Shown here: positions 1-9,344 of the stretch, piece after piece
Layout: each line of letters opens with the position of its first letter
How positions within the stretch are numbered: position 1 is the first letter of the stretch
DNA from: Bacillus coahuilensis m4-4
GTDB lineage: Bacteria; Bacillota; Bacilli; Bacillales; Bacillaceae_K
Assembly: GCF_000171615.1 (NCBI RefSeq)
Contig: NZ_ABFU01000028.3
Span: 190,188-254,187 of the forward strand
DNA: 64,000 nucleotides
Direction: 5' to 3'
Made by a program: the position numbers and the translations under genes
Notes under the pieces: model-generated
The model's database searches: none
What the model was told of the DNA's origin: nothing
What the model saw: the letters and a program-made list of their open reading frames with translations, nothing else

Positions 1-386
1 TCGAAGCATGTCCGCATATCCATAGGACAATTCAACAAATTAAAGGTCATGGTATTAAGGCAGGGGTCGTTCTGAATCCCGGCACACCTCTAAGTAGTAT
101 TCAACATATTTTAGAGGACATCGATATGGTTCTTATCATGACCGTTAACCCTGGCTTTGGGGGTCAACAGTTTATTGAGGGCATGATTGAAAAGATTAGA
201 GAGTTACGAAACACCATTAACGCAAGAGGATTAGATATAGAGATTGAGGTAGATGGCGGTATTAACGAAGATACCATTCAATCTTGCTTACATGCCGGAG
301 CAGACGTCTTTGTGGCGGGATCTGCAGTCTATAATCATCAAGATAGAAAAGCTGCTATTACACGACTTAAACAAGCAGTAAAATAA
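1..386 (+). CDS. rpe: Ribulose-phosphate 3-epimerase, 5'-truncated by window edge
   Basis: The open frame is already running at base 3 and ends at TAA 384-386, so only the C-terminal ~127 residues are present. The enzyme interconverts ribulose-5-P and xylulose-5-P in the cytosolic pentose phosphate pathway. Visible family hallmarks are the metal/phosphate-site segments VEACPH-like EACPHIHR, VLNPGTP, MTVNPGFGGQ and the late EVDGGI...GADVFVAGSAV phosphate loop of the TIM barrel. It sits just upstream of thiN, as in B. subtilis. No frame break is seen in the part present. Confidence 0.95.
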   Translation, partial: EACPHIHRTIQQIKGHGIKAGVVLNPGTPLSSIQHILEDIDMVLIMTVNPGFGGQQFIEGMIEKIRELRNTINARGLDIEIEVDGGINEDTIQSCLHAGADVFVAGSAVYNHQDRKAAITRLKQAVK

Positions 387-449
387 GTTGATCGGTCAGG
401 TTCTATTGTATAGAGTTCTGGCCTTTGTTGTAAGTAAGAGGAGGGTAAA

Positions 450-1092
450 ATGAATATACATATAGTAGGGGGAGGACCCGAGAGTAGTCACCCGGAGGAA
501 ATGTACTTCAATGATTCAGAACGTATATGGGTCGGTGTAGACAGAGGCGTACACTATTTGTTAGATCATAATATTGTTCCCCATTGTGCGTTCGGTGACT
601 TTGATTCTGTGTCTCATAAGGAGTTATCTAGGATTAAATCATTAGTGGAACAAATGCATGTCTTTCCTCCAGAAAAAGATGAAACTGACATGGGAATGGC
701 CTTAAACTGGGCTATCGAACAGAAACCAACCAGCATTTCGATATACGGGGGAACAGGAGGGCGGTTGGATCATTATTTAGCCAATATCCAGCTGTTGATA
801 CGAACAGTAGAGACTACGATCCCAGTGTTCTTAATTGATCATAGGAATATTCATCAATGTGTAAAGGCTGGCACACATCAAGTTTCGATGTTGGAGAACA
901 AACCGTATATTTCTTTTTTTTCTTATGACAGAATCGGTAAAAGATTTAACACTTCAAGGGTTTAAGTATCCGTTAGAGAATCATTTTCTTCGGCTTGGAT
1001 CCTCACTTTGTATCAGTAATGAACTAATCGAAAGTCATGGGTCTTTTTCATTCACTGAAGGCATATTAATGATGATAAGAAGTGCTGATTGA
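450..1092 (+). CDS. thiN: Thiamine pyrophosphokinase (frame break in T-run)
   Basis: Transfers pyrophosphate from ATP to thiamine to make TPP. The start ATG has a strong SD (gaggaggg) 8 bases upstream. Motifs seen are DRGV, GDFDS, PEKDETDM and the GGTGGRLDH nucleotide/thiamine site. The frame is lost in an 8-T run at 914-921. With one T removed it continues as ...ISFFLMTESVKDL and closes at TGA 1090-1092 with the typical ThiN ending NELIESHG...GILMMIRSAD, giving ~213 aa, the usual length. The break is probably a sequencing error. Followed by spoVM. Confidence 0.9.
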
Positions 1093-1188
1093 TTCAACAT
1101 GACGAATAGTATCCGATTTCTTAGCGGTGAATAGGATAAACAGGGGGAGCTTCGAATCTTCTTTCAAGACAATGGGGAGGGAATTTGA

Positions 1189-1269
1189 ATGAGGTTTTAT
1201 ACAATTAAATTACCTAAATTTCTTGGTGGACTAGTGAGAGCAATGTTAACTACGTTTAAGAAAGAGTAA
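1189..1269 (+). CDS. spoVM: Stage V sporulation protein M (26 aa)
   Basis: A 26-residue peptide, MRFYTIKLPKFLGG... ending ...AMLTTFKKE. Length and sequence match SpoVM, the amphipathic helix that recognises positive curvature of the forespore membrane and anchors SpoIVA and the spore coat. Pro9 and the central Gly-Gly, characteristic of the family, are present. The RBS is ggggaggg at 1174-1181. It lies between thiN and rpmB, its conserved place. In B. subtilis it is made in the mother cell under sporulation sigma factors. I could not identify a clear sigma-E promoter in 1093-1188. Confidence 0.95.
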   Translation: MRFYTIKLPKFLGGLVRAMLTTFKKE

Positions 1270-1277
1270 CAAAGAGG

Positions 1278-1299
1278 CACCCGTAGCGGGTGTTTTTTT
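1278..1299 (+). terminator. Rho-independent terminator after spoVM
   Basis: Perfect 6-bp stem cacccg/cgggtg with loop tag, followed by seven T. It lies eight bases after the spoVM stop. Confidence 0.85.
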
Positions 1300-1340
1300 G
1301 TGAATTTTAGATTCTGGCAATACTCTGTTCGGCTAAAATA

Positions 1341-1371
1341 AAAAAGGACGCCACAGGGGCATCCTTTTTTT
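1341..1371 (-). terminator. Terminator of rpmB (bidirectional)
   Basis: Stem ggacgcc (1346-1352) with ggcatcc (1358-1364), one G-U-type pair. An A-run on one side and a T-run on the other allow it to work in both directions. It sits just after the rpmB stop on the minus strand and also backs up the spoVM terminator. Confidence 0.8.
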
Positions 1372-1377
1372 CATTCA

Positions 1378-1566
1378 TTATACGCGTTCTACTTTACCGG
1401 ATTTTAAAGCTCTAGCAGAAACCCAAACTTTTTTAGGCTTCCCGTCCACTAGAATACGAACTTTTTGAAGGTTTGCACCCCAAGTACGTTTCGTAGCATT
1501 CATCGCGTGGGAGCGAGCGTTACCAGTACGAGCTTTACGACCAGTTACAACACATTGCTTTGGCAT
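1378..1566 (-). CDS. rpmB: 50S ribosomal protein L28
   Basis: 62 aa, the standard length for L28. The sequence starts [20 protein letters not shown] and ends in KSGKVERV. This is the short Bacillus form. The start codon is at 1564-1566 on the minus strand, preceded by a strong SD (aggagggg). It is transcribed opposite to its neighbours, as in B. subtilis, from its own promoter (1643-1671) to its own terminator (1341-1371). The first CxxC zinc pair of some L28 proteins is absent: only Cys5 is present, so this looks like the zinc-free form. Confidence 0.97.
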   Translation of the reverse strand: MPKQCVVTGRKARTGNARSHAMNATKRTWGANLQKVRILVDGKPKKVWVSARALKSGKVERV

Positions 1567-1642
1567 TTATTTCCCCTCCTCACCGTGTAGCTGAAGGTTA
1601 TTTCAATTTGAATAACTTTCTTATCTTAAAAGATACTTTAAT

Positions 1643-1671
1643 AATTTATCATATAGGAAGAAGTTATGCAA
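1643..1671 (-). promoter_or_regulatory. Sigma-A promoter for rpmB
   Basis: Read on the minus strand: -35 TTGCAT (1671-1666), a 17-base spacer, -10 TAAATT (1648-1643) with an upstream TGA that gives an extended -10. The leader to rpmB is about 75 bases. Confidence 0.6.
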
Positions 1672-1675
1672 TAGT

Positions 1676-1697
1676 TTTCAAGTAATTTTACTTGAAA
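1676..1697. promoter_or_regulatory. Perfect 10+2+10 dyad between rpmB and yloU promoters
   Basis: TTTCAAGTAA, two T, TTACTTGAAA: a perfect inverted repeat. It lies directly upstream of the rpmB -35 and 50 bases upstream of the yloU -35. It resembles an operator. I do not recognise the regulator; it does not match the FapR, CodY or CcpA consensus. Confidence 0.45.
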
Positions 1698-1746
1698 GGC
1701 AGGAACGTTACAGGAAATTTGGAAAATTATTCGATACATTTTTAGT

Positions 1747-1775
1747 TTGACTTTTAAAAAAACTATACTTATAGT
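1747..1775 (+). promoter_or_regulatory. Sigma-A promoter for yloU-fakA
   Basis: TTGACT (1747-1752), 17-base spacer, TATAGT (1770-1775). About 90 bases upstream of the yloU start. Confidence 0.65.
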
Positions 1776-1868
1776 AAAATGACTTTAGCCAAGCATGAAT
1801 TTTTGTCTAGTATTATCTTCTGGTAGTATAAATAAGGAGATTCAAACTACACTTAAGGGGGAAGAACC

Positions 1869-2231
1869 ATGTCCATAGAATTAACGAATAAGTTAGGACA
1901 TATCGATATATCTACAGATGTCATCGCGATGGTTGCTGGTGGAGCTGCAGTAGATTGTTACGGCATTGTGGGGATGGCTTCAAAAAATCAAATGAAGGAT
2001 GGCTTGACGGATATCCTAAGAAAAGAAAATTTCACACGCGGAGTAATTGTTCGCCAAGAACAAGACGAAGTACATATTGATATGTATATTATTGTAAGCT
2101 ATGGAACTAAAATTTCAGAAGTAGCTCATAATGTACAATCAAAGGTCAAATATACTCTGGATAAAACCGTAGGCTTGGCGGTTGATTCCGTTAATATTTT
2201 TGTTCAAGGAGTTCGAGTTACGAACCCGTAG
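1869..2231 (+). CDS. yloU: Asp23/Gls24-family envelope stress protein YloU
   Basis: 120 aa, single Asp23 domain (residues ~8-112), starting MSIELTNKLGHIDIS. The family is small and cytosolic or membrane-associated; members such as Asp23 of Staphylococcus form abundant assemblies linked to cell-envelope homeostasis. Start ATG preceded by aaggggga. It is 15 bases upstream of fakA and cotranscribed with it, a pairing conserved in Firmicutes. The exact function is unknown. Confidence 0.9.
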   Translation: MSIELTNKLGHIDISTDVIAMVAGGAAVDCYGIVGMASKNQMKDGLTDILRKENFTRGVIVRQEQDEVHIDMYIIVSYGTKISEVAHNVQSKVKYTLDKTVGLAVDSVNIFVQGVRVTNP

Positions 2232-2246
2232 TGAGGAGGAAGATTT

Positions 2247-3920
2247 GTGTCGATTACTGCATTAGATGGAAAACGTTTCGCAGAAATGGTCATTCAAGGA
2301 GCGGGACATCTTTCAGCGAATGCTGATTATGTTGATGCGTTAAACGTATTTCCTGTTCCTGATGGTGATACAGGAACAAACATGAACTTGTCCATGACTT
2401 CTGGAGCGAAAGAAGTAAAACAAAATGTACATGAACAAGTAGGTAAAGTAGCTGCATCATTAGCAAGAGGTCTTTTAATGGGGGCTAGAGGGAACTCTGG
2501 TGTTATTCTTTCTCAATTATTTAGAGGATTCTCTAAATCAGTAGAGGGGAAATCTACATTAACTAGTGTTGATTTCGCGGAAGCTTTAGAATTGGGCGTT
2601 CAGACAGCTTATAAAGCGGTTATGAAGCCAGTTGAAGGTACAATCTTAACCGTTGCTAAGGATGCAGCTAAAAAGGCTGTAGAGGTAGCACCGAACGAAA
2701 CAGATATTATCCGATTAATGGAGGCTGTTGTAGAAGAAGGGCAGGCTTCATTAAATCGAACGCCAGATTTACTTCCGGTTCTTAAGGAAGTAGGAGTGGT
2801 TGATAGCGGTGGACAAGGTTTATTGTTTGTCTACAAAGGTTTTCTTGCTGAATTAAAAGGTGAGAAATTAGAGGCTCAACCTGAAAGACCAAAAATGGGT
2901 GACTTAGTTAGTGCGGAGCATCATAAAGTTCAAGGGTTTATGAACACTGCGGATATTGAATTTGGATATTGTACTGAATTTATGGTGCGATTTGAAGATG
3001 AAAAATTGGCAAGTAGCCCTTTTACAGAAGCTGAATTCAGAAAAGACTTAAGCCAATATGGGGATTCTTTATTAGTGATTTCTGACGATGATATTGTGAA
3101 AGTTCATATTCATTCCGAGCAACCTGGGGACGTATTAACCTACGGACAAAAATATGGAAGCTTAATTAATATGAAAATCGAAAATATGCGTCAGCAGCAC
3201 TCTAGTCTTTTATTAGATTCAACGGAAAGTCCAACACCTGTTGAAACTAAGCCAAAGGAAAAGCGCGAATTTGGAATCGTTACAGTATCTATGGGCGAGG
3301 GAATTGCTGACTTGTTTAGAAGTATCGGCGCTAGCTATGTAATTGAAGGCGGCCAAACGATGAACCCTAGCACAGAAGATATTGTAAAAGCAATTGAAGA
3401 AGTACATGCGAATAAAGTTATCTTACTTCCTAACAACAAGAATATTATTATGGCCGCTGAGCAAGCAGCTGAAGTGTCAGAAGCTGACGTAGTAGTTGTT
3501 CCTTCAAAGACTGTTCCTCAAGGGATGGCAGCGCTATTAAGCTTTAATCCTTCAGCTACATTGGACCAAAACAAAGATGGAATGACCACAGCTCTTTCTT
3601 TCGTGAAAACTGGTCAAATTACGTTTGCGGTGCGCGATACGAATATTGACGGAGTTGAAATTGCTAAAGACGATTTTATGGGAATTGAAGACGGTAAGAT
3701 CGTTCTAACAGACAAGGACAAATTCGATGCTGCGAAACGATTACTTGAAACTATGTTAGATGAAGATGCTGAGATCTTAACCATTTTGTTTGGTGAAGAT
3801 GTTCTGGAATCTGAAGTAGAAGCCATTGTAGAATTTGTTGAATCTACTTATGAAGATGTGGAAGTAGAAGTGCATAATGGTAAACAGCCGCTATATTCCT
3901 ATATCTTCTCAGTTGAATAA
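2247..3920 (+). CDS. fakA: Fatty acid kinase catalytic subunit FakA (YloV; DhaL-like)
   Basis: 557 aa from a GTG start with SD gaggagga. The N-terminal DhaL/Dak2 kinase domain (~1-200) contains NVFPVPDGDTGTNM (Mg-ATP Asp cluster) and GARGNSGVI; the middle and C-terminal DAK1-like domains contain LLPNNKNI. FakA phosphorylates fatty acids bound to FakB proteins, producing acyl-phosphate for PlsY/PlsX phospholipid synthesis. That ties it functionally to plsX 4 kb downstream. No FakB gene lies in the window. Length matches B. subtilis YloV (553 aa). Confidence 0.9.
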   Translation: MSITALDGKRFAEMVIQGAGHLSANADYVDALNVFPVPDGDTGTNMNLSMTSGAKEVKQNVHEQVGKVAASLARGLLMGARGNSGVILSQLFRGFSKSVEGKSTLTSVDFAEALELGVQTAYKAVMKPVEGTILTVAKDAAKKAVEVAPNETDIIRLMEAVVEEGQASLNRTPDLLPVLKEVGVVDSGGQGLLFVYKGFLAELKGEKLEAQPERPKMGDLVSAEHHKVQGFMNTADIEFGYCTEFMVRFEDEKLASSPFTEAEFRKDLSQYGDSLLVISDDDIVKVHIHSEQPGDVLTYGQKYGSLINMKIENMRQQHSSLLLDSTESPTPVETKPKEKREFGIVTVSMGEGIADLFRSIGASYVIEGGQTMNPSTEDIVKAIEEVHANKVILLPNNKNIIMAAEQAAEVSEADVVVVPSKTVPQGMAALLSFNPSATLDQNKDGMTTALSFVKTGQITFAVRDTNIDGVEIAKDDFMGIEDGKIVLTDKDKFDAAKRLLETMLDEDAEILTILFGEDVLESEVEAIVEFVESTYEDVEVEVHNGKQPLYSYIFSVE

Positions 3921-3927
3921 TTTTTAT

Positions 3928-3957
3928 AAAATAGAAGGGATTTCCCTTCTATTTTTT
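3928..3957 (+). terminator. Terminator after fakA
   Basis: Long stem aaaatagaaggg/cccttctatttt with a 4-base loop, running into T residues. It starts seven bases after the fakA stop. Confidence 0.85.
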
Positions 3958-3986
3958 CAATTTACCAGTACAATGAGAGATAGTGG

Positions 3987-3995
3987 TGGTAGAAT
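3987..3995 (+). promoter_or_regulatory. Possible extended -10 promoter for sdaAB
   Basis: TGG-TAGAAT forms an extended -10. No good -35 is seen 17 bases upstream. It lies between the fakA terminator and sdaAB, where a promoter is expected. Confidence 0.3.
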
Positions 3996-4028
3996 TTTTA
4001 TTTGTTTAGACAAGGGGTGGAGAAGTCC

Positions 4029-4691
4029 ATGAAATACCGATCAGTATTTGATATCATTGGGCCAGTGATGATTGGTCCTTCCAGTTCACATACAGCTGGT
4101 GCCGCTAGAATTGGCAGGGTCGCTAGAGAACTATTTGGTCGTGAACCTAAAGAAGCGATTATTTCTTTTTATGGGTCATTTGCTAAAACGTATAAAGGTC
4201 ATGGGACAGATGTAGCAGTAATTGGTGGTATACTTGATTTTGATACGTTTGATGAACGGATTAAAACAAGCATTCAACTTGCAGAAGAAAAAGGTTTATC
4301 CATTACATTTATAGAGGAAGATGCTATAACAGAGCATCCCAACACGTGTAGAATTCGATTAATTGATGATAGGGATGAGATGGAGCTAGTAGGTATATCA
4401 ATTGGTGGTGGGAAAATTGAGATCACAGAGTTAAACGGGTTTGAATTAAAGCTAAGTGGCGCTCATCCTGCAATCCTTGTTGTCCATAATGACCGATATG
4501 GAGCTGTTGCTGCAGTATCGGCAATATTAGCTGCTCATTGTATAAATATAGGCCACATGGAAGTTTCGAGAAAAGAAATGGGCCAACTCGCATTAATGAT
4601 AATTGAAACAGATCAAACCATTGATCGAGAAGTGCTGGTAGAGTTAGAAAGCCTAGATAATATCGTGAAAGTCACAAAGATTTCCGATTAA
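4029..4691 (+). CDS. sdaAB: L-serine dehydratase, beta subunit
   Basis: 220 aa, starting MKYRSVFDIIGPVMIGPSSS. The ATG at 4029 is chosen over an in-frame TTG at 4002 because SD aaggggtgg lies 8-10 bases before it. With SdaAA it forms the Fe-S enzyme that deaminates L-serine to pyruvate. The GPSSSHTAGAARIG segment is the conserved serine-binding stretch of the beta domain, and the C-terminal ~70 residues form an ACT-like regulatory domain (PAILVVHNDRYGAVA). It is 18 bases from sdaAA. Confidence 0.93.
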   Translation: MKYRSVFDIIGPVMIGPSSSHTAGAARIGRVARELFGREPKEAIISFYGSFAKTYKGHGTDVAVIGGILDFDTFDERIKTSIQLAEEKGLSITFIEEDAITEHPNTCRIRLIDDRDEMELVGISIGGGKIEITELNGFELKLSGAHPAILVVHNDRYGAVAAVSAILAAHCINIGHMEVSRKEMGQLALMIIETDQTIDREVLVELESLDNIVKVTKISD

Positions 4692-4709
4692 TCAAAAAGG
4701 GGGGATCGC

Positions 4710-5594
4710 ATGTTTAGAAATGTAGCAGAGCTTGTTGAATTAGCGGTTAGTTCCGGAAAGAAAATCTCTCACATTATGATCGAACAAGAGGTTGAATTTA
4801 CTGGAAAATCAAGAGAAGAAGTTATAAATCAAATGTCGAACAATTTAGATGTTATGGAACAAGCGGTTGAACGAGGGCTACAGGGTGTTCGAAGTGTTTC
4901 TGGTTTAACTGGAGGAGATGCAGTCCTTCTACAAAAATATATCCAAACGGGGAAAAGTCTATCAGGAGATTTATTACTCGATGCTGTAAGTAAAGCCGTT
5001 GCTACGAATGAAGTCAATGCGGCAATGGGGACAATTTGCGCAACGCCAACGGCTGGTTCTGCTGGAGTTGTTCCTGGAACACTATTTGCTGTTAAAAATA
5101 AATTACATCCTAGTAGAGAACAAATGATAGAATTCCTCTTTACTTCGGGTGCATTTGGGTTTGTTGTGGCGAATAATGCCAGTATCTCTGGTGCGGCTGG
5201 TGGCTGTCAAGCAGAGGTTGGTTCTGCTGCCGGCATGGCCGCTGCTGCTATCGTAGAAATGGCGGGAGGAACTCCCGAACAAAGCGCTGAGGCCTTTGCC
5301 ATTACGCTTAAAAATATGCTAGGTTTAGTGTGTGACCCTGTTGCAGGCCTTGTAGAGGTTCCATGTGTTAAAAGAAATGCAATGGGTGCCGCAAATGCTA
5401 TGGTGGCAGCAGATATGGCTCTAGCTGGCATTACTAGTAGAATTCCTTGTGATGAAGTAATAGATGCAATGTATAAAATCGGCCAAACAATGCCGGTTGC
5501 TTTGAGAGAAACAGCGCAAGGGGGGTTAGCGGCTACTCCAACGGGAAGAGAGTTAGAAGCTAAAATTTTTGGAGTATCCTTGAATAAAAAGTGA
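4710..5594 (+). CDS. sdaAA: L-serine dehydratase, alpha subunit
   Basis: 294 aa, the usual length. It carries the catalytic 4Fe-4S half of the enzyme. The conserved ATPTAGSAGVVPG loop, GCQAEVGSAAGMAA with the cluster cysteine, CDPVAGLVEVPC with two further cysteines, and RNAMGAANA are visible. SD aaaggggg is nine bases upstream. The stop TGA overlaps the GTG start of recG by four bases, so recG is translationally coupled. Confidence 0.95.
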   Translation: MFRNVAELVELAVSSGKKISHIMIEQEVEFTGKSREEVINQMSNNLDVMEQAVERGLQGVRSVSGLTGGDAVLLQKYIQTGKSLSGDLLLDAVSKAVATNEVNAAMGTICATPTAGSAGVVPGTLFAVKNKLHPSREQMIEFLFTSGAFGFVVANNASISGAAGGCQAEVGSAAGMAAAAIVEMAGGTPEQSAEAFAITLKNMLGLVCDPVAGLVEVPCVKRNAMGAANAMVAADMALAGITSRIPCDEVIDAMYKIGQTMPVALRETAQGGLAATPTGRELEAKIFGVSLNKK

Positions 5595-7640
5595 GTAATA
5601 TAATACTTGAGCCTGTTGATACATTAAAAGGCGTGGGTAAAGAGACGGCTATTAGTTTAAATGAAATGGGGATCCATACCATTATGGATCTCCTTGATTA
5701 TTTACCATATCGTTATGAAGACTACCGGATAAAGGATATTATGGAAGCGACTCATGATGAGCGGATTACAGTACAAGGAGTCATACATAGTGAACCTGCA
5801 TTAATGTATTATAGGGAAAAAAAGAAGCCGATTAACCGTTCGTTTACTCATTGGTAATATACTAGTGAAAGCTGTATTCTTTAATCAACCGTATGCCAAA
5901 AGTAAATTAATCTTAGGTGAATCGGTGATTATTACAGGTAAATGGGATAAAAACAGACAAGAGATTACGGTGAATCATTTTTCAACGAATGATAACCAAG
6001 AGAAAAAGGATTATGAACCGATCTATTCCCTGAGGGGTTCTTTGAAAAATCATACCTTTCGTAAATTTGTAGCCCTTGCTTTAAAGGAATATGGAGATAA
6101 AGTGGTTGATCCATTACCACCTGAGATCCTGCAAAAATACAGGTTGTTGTCCAAAAAAGAAACCTTCCAAATCTTACATTTTCCTGGCTCTGAAGAGGAT
6201 ATGAAGCAAGGAAGAAGAAGGTATGTGTACGAAGAATTTTTGCTTTTCCAACTAAAAATGCAATCGTTACGTAAATTTCAACGTGATCATTCAACTGGGA
6301 TATCTATCCTCTATGACGAGGGGAAAGTGAATGAATTTATTACGTCCCTACCTTTCCCTTTGACAGTAGCGCAAAAACGAGTCGTTCACGAAATCTTAAC
6401 AGATTGCCAATCACCAGCTAGGATGAATCGTCTACTTCAAGGTGATGTGGGCTCTGGGAAGACGGTCGTTGCTGCAATCTCCTTATATGCATCCATTACC
6501 GCTGGATTCCAAGGTGCTCTGATGGTGCCAACAGAAATCTTAGCTGAGCAACATGCAGAGTCGTTAGCGAAAATGTTTGAACATACAGATGTAACAGTTG
6601 CGTTGTTAACATCTTCGATTAAAGGGAAAAAGAGAAAGGTGTTATTAGATCAGTTATCTATTGGAAGAATTGATATACTAGTTGGTACTCACGCGTTAAT
6701 ACAAGACGAAGTGAATTTCCATCAATTAGGTCTTGTCATAACAGATGAACAGCACCGATTTGGTGTAGCCCAGCGTAAGGTACTAAGAGAAAAAGGAGAA
6801 AATCCGAATGTTCTCTTTATGACAGCTACTCCAATTCCTAGAACTCTTGCCATTACAGTCTTTGGAGAAATGGATGTTAGTACGATTGATGAGCTGCCTG
6901 CCGGAAGAAAGCCAATCGAAACGTATTGGGCGAAGGAAGAAATGTTAGATAGAGTCTTACATTTTTTAAAAAAGGAAATAAGTAAGGGAAGACAGGCATA
7001 TGTTATCACTCCCCTTATTGAAGAGTCCGATAAGTTAGATGTACAAAATGCCATAGATGTTCACTCGCAGTTGTCGCTTTATTTTGGTTCTAATGTGAAA
7101 GTGGGGCTTATGCATGGTAGGCTGCATCCCACTGAAAAAGAACAGGTTATGAAAGAGTTTAGTGAGCATAGCGTGGATATTTTGGTCTCCACTACAGTCG
7201 TTGAAGTGGGAGTCAATGTGCCGAATGCCACCATGATGATTATTTACGACGCGGAAAGATTCGGACTATCTCAATTGCATCAGTTAAGGGGTAGAGTTGG
7301 TAGAGGAGAAGAACAATCCTACTGTATTCTTTTAGCTAATCCAAAAACGGATGTAGGAAAAGAAAGAATGACAATCATGACAGAGACCACTGATGGATTT
7401 GTACTCAGTGAGAAAGATTTAGAGCTACGTGGCCCAGGTGACTTTTTTGGTCGTAAGCAGAGTGGGATGCCAGAATTTAAAATGGCAGATATGGTCCATG
7501 ATTACCGAGTATTAGAAATAGCTAGAGACGATGCAAAAGCATTGATAGACTCACCAATATTTTGGGATCATGAAAGATATGAAGCTTTAAGAGAACGACT
7601 CTCGGCATCTGGAGCGATTACTGGAGAAAAACTTGATTGA
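5591..7640 (+). CDS. recG: ATP-dependent DNA helicase RecG (frame break)
   Basis: Branch-migration helicase that regresses stalled forks and processes Holliday junctions. GTG start overlaps the sdaAA stop. The N-terminal wedge region (~1-160) is followed by the SF2 motor with GDVGSGKT (Walker A), DEQHRFG (motif II), TATPIPRTL (III), STTVVEVGVNVPNA and QLRGRVGRG (VI). The frame is lost near 5813-5823 (atagggaaaaaaag); one surplus base there restores YYGKKRSRLTVRLL and ~682 aa, exactly the B. subtilis length. Probably an artefact. Confidence 0.93.
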
Positions 7641-7677
7641 GCAGGTAGCGAGAGAATTCTTGCAATCTGCTCTTTTT
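7639..7677 (+). terminator. Terminator after recG
   Basis: Outer stem gagcag/ctgctc, inner stem gcgaga/tcttgc, then five T. The first arm begins inside the recG stop codon. Its 3' half contains the -35 of the fapR promoter. Confidence 0.7.
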
Positions 7678-7688
7678 AATTATATACT
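7660..7688 (+). promoter_or_regulatory. Sigma-A promoter for the fapR operon
   Basis: TTGCAA (7660-7665), 17-base spacer, TATACT (7683-7688). The FapR operator begins four bases downstream of the -10 and would cover the start site. Confidence 0.65.
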
Positions 7689-7691
7689 ACT

Positions 7692-7710
7692 ATTAGTACC
7701 TAGTACTAAA
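7692..7710 (+). promoter_or_regulatory. FapR operator
   Basis: ATTAGTACCTAGTACTAAA, with perfect half-sites TTAGTA (7693-7698) and TACTAA (7704-7709). It closely matches the known FapR box upstream of B. subtilis fapR-plsX. Known biology: FapR bound here blocks transcription until malonyl-CoA releases it. Confidence 0.85.
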
Positions 7711-7728
7711 AACGGATGGTGTTAGATT

Positions 7729-8329
7729 TTGAGAAAATACAAAAAAAGATCGACAAGATCAATTACAGGAAACAATTAATGAAAATCCATTTATCACAGA
7801 CGAAGAATTAGCCGAGCGTTTTTCTGTTAGTGTACAGACGATTCGCTTGGACCGAATGGAGTTATCTATACCGGAACTTCGTGAACGTATTAAGCATGTA
7901 GCGGAGAAAACGTTTGATGAGGTTAAAAGTTTACCCCTTGAGGAAGTTATTGGTGAAATAATCGACATACAACTAGACGAAAATGCCATTTCCATTTTTG
8001 AAGTAAAGCAAGAGCATGTTTTTAAACGGAATGGGATTGCTAGGGGGCATCATCTATTTGCACAAGCTAATTCGTTAGCGGTAGCTGTAATCAATGATGA
8101 ATTGGCTTTGACAGCAAAATCAACGATTAGGTTTACAAGACCCGTTCGTTTAGGTGAGCGAGTTATCGCAAAAGCCAAAGTGATAAATTCACAAGAAGTA
8201 AAAGAAAGAGACCGTTCTTTTGTAGAAGTGAAAAGTTATGTTGGACAAGAGATCGTTTTTATTGGAGAATTTGAAATGTATAGATCAAATTCCGAAGTAA
8301 AGGGTGTTAAACATGAGAATAGCTATTGA
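7729..8329 (+). CDS. fapR: Malonyl-CoA-sensing repressor FapR (frame break)
   Basis: Represses fatty-acid and phospholipid genes and is released by malonyl-CoA. TTG start chosen because [14 protein letters not shown] aligns with the B. subtilis N-terminus (also TTG) and ggatggtg lies 8 bases upstream. The N-terminal DeoR-like HTH is [21 protein letters not shown]; the C-terminal hot-dog effector domain has [18 protein letters not shown]. The frame is lost in the 7-A run at 7740-7746; one surplus A explains it. Corrected length ~199 aa. Overlaps plsX, and autoregulation is indicated by the operator at 7692. Confidence 0.92.
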
Positions 8330-9302
8330 TGCTATGGGTGGGGACCTTGCTCCTGTAGAAATTGTTAAAGGAGTAACACAAGCCCGCGATCAGTATACCG
8401 ATGTAACATTTATTTTGTTTGGTGATGAGAAGCAGATAAACCCACTTCTTACGAACAAAGAGCGTATTGAAGTAGTACATACAGACGAAGTAATACTAGG
8501 TACAGACGAACCAGTAAGAGCCGTTAGACGAAAGAAAAATGCGAGTATGGTTCTGATGGCGCAAGCTGTCAAAGATGGTCAAGCTGACGCGTGCATTTCT
8601 GCTGGTAATACAGGAGCACTTATGGCTGCTGGATTATTCATTGTTGGAAGGATTCCTGGTATTGAAAGACCAGCACTCGCTCCGACGCTACCAACCCTCG
8701 ATGGATCTGGATTCTTAATGTTGGACCTAGGAGCAAATTCAGATGCTAAACCTGAACATTTAGTTCAATATAGTATCATGGGTAGTGTTTACGCTGAAAA
8801 AGTGCGAGGGATTACAAAGCCAACCGTCGGATTATTAAATATTGGAACAGAAGATAAAAAAGGAAATGAACTAACTAGACAATCCTTTGAACTTCTAAAG
8901 CAAGCACCTATAAATTTTATTGGAAATGTAGAATCACGTGATTTATTAAATGGTGTGGCAGATGTAGTGGTGACAGACGGTTTTACTGGAAATATGGTGT
9001 TAAAAACAATTGAAGGAACGGCCATTAGTATGTTTAGTATGCTGAAAGATGCCTTTACCTCTTCTTTTAAATCAAAACTAGCCGCTGGCTTAGTGAGAGA
9101 GGAATTAAGAGGGATAAAAAACAAAATGGACTATACAGAATATGGGGGCGCTGGATTATTTGGATTAAATGCTCCAGTAGTAAAAGCGCATGGTTCTTCT
9201 AACGCTAATGCTATCTTAAATGCGATTAAACAGGCAAAACTCATGGTAGATAAAGAAGTGTCACAAACGATAAATAGTGCCATTTCCGTTCCTTCTGAAT
9301 AG
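8313..9302 (+). CDS. plsX: Phosphate acyltransferase PlsX
   Basis: 329 aa, makes acyl-phosphate from acyl-ACP for PlsY, at the inner face of the membrane. Starts [14 protein letters not shown]; conserved [38 protein letters not shown] and [24 protein letters not shown] are all visible. The ATG at 8313 is preferred to a GTG at 8304 because that GTG lies inside the RBS agggtg. It overlaps fapR by 17 bases, so it is translationally coupled and FapR-controlled. Confidence 0.95.
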   Translation: MRIAIDAMGGDLAPVEIVKGVTQARDQYTDVTFILFGDEKQINPLLTNKERIEVVHTDEVILGTDEPVRAVRRKKNASMVLMAQAVKDGQADACISAGNTGALMAAGLFIVGRIPGIERPALAPTLPTLDGSGFLMLDLGANSDAKPEHLVQYSIMGSVYAEKVRGITKPTVGLLNIGTEDKKGNELTRQSFELLKQAPINFIGNVESRDLLNGVADVVVTDGFTGNMVLKTIEGTAISMFSMLKDAFTSSFKSKLAAGLVREELRGIKNKMDYTEYGGAGLFGLNAPVVKAHGSSNANAILNAIKQAKLMVDKEVSQTINSAISVPSE

Positions 9303-9327
9303 AGGCATACTTTGTGAACGATGCCTC
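9302..9327 (+). other. Stem-loop between plsX and fabD
   Basis: gaggcat (9302-9308) pairs with atgcctc (9321-9327); no T-tract follows, so it is not a standard terminator. It sits just before the fabD RBS and might protect or separate the two messages. Confidence 0.4.
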
Positions 9328-9344
9328 AAACTTAGGAGGTAATG

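Noticed and set aside
5965..6294. Antisense ORFs over recG, fliF, fliI and other genes
   Set aside because: They mirror coding bias of the plus-strand genes, lack RBSs and have no family features.
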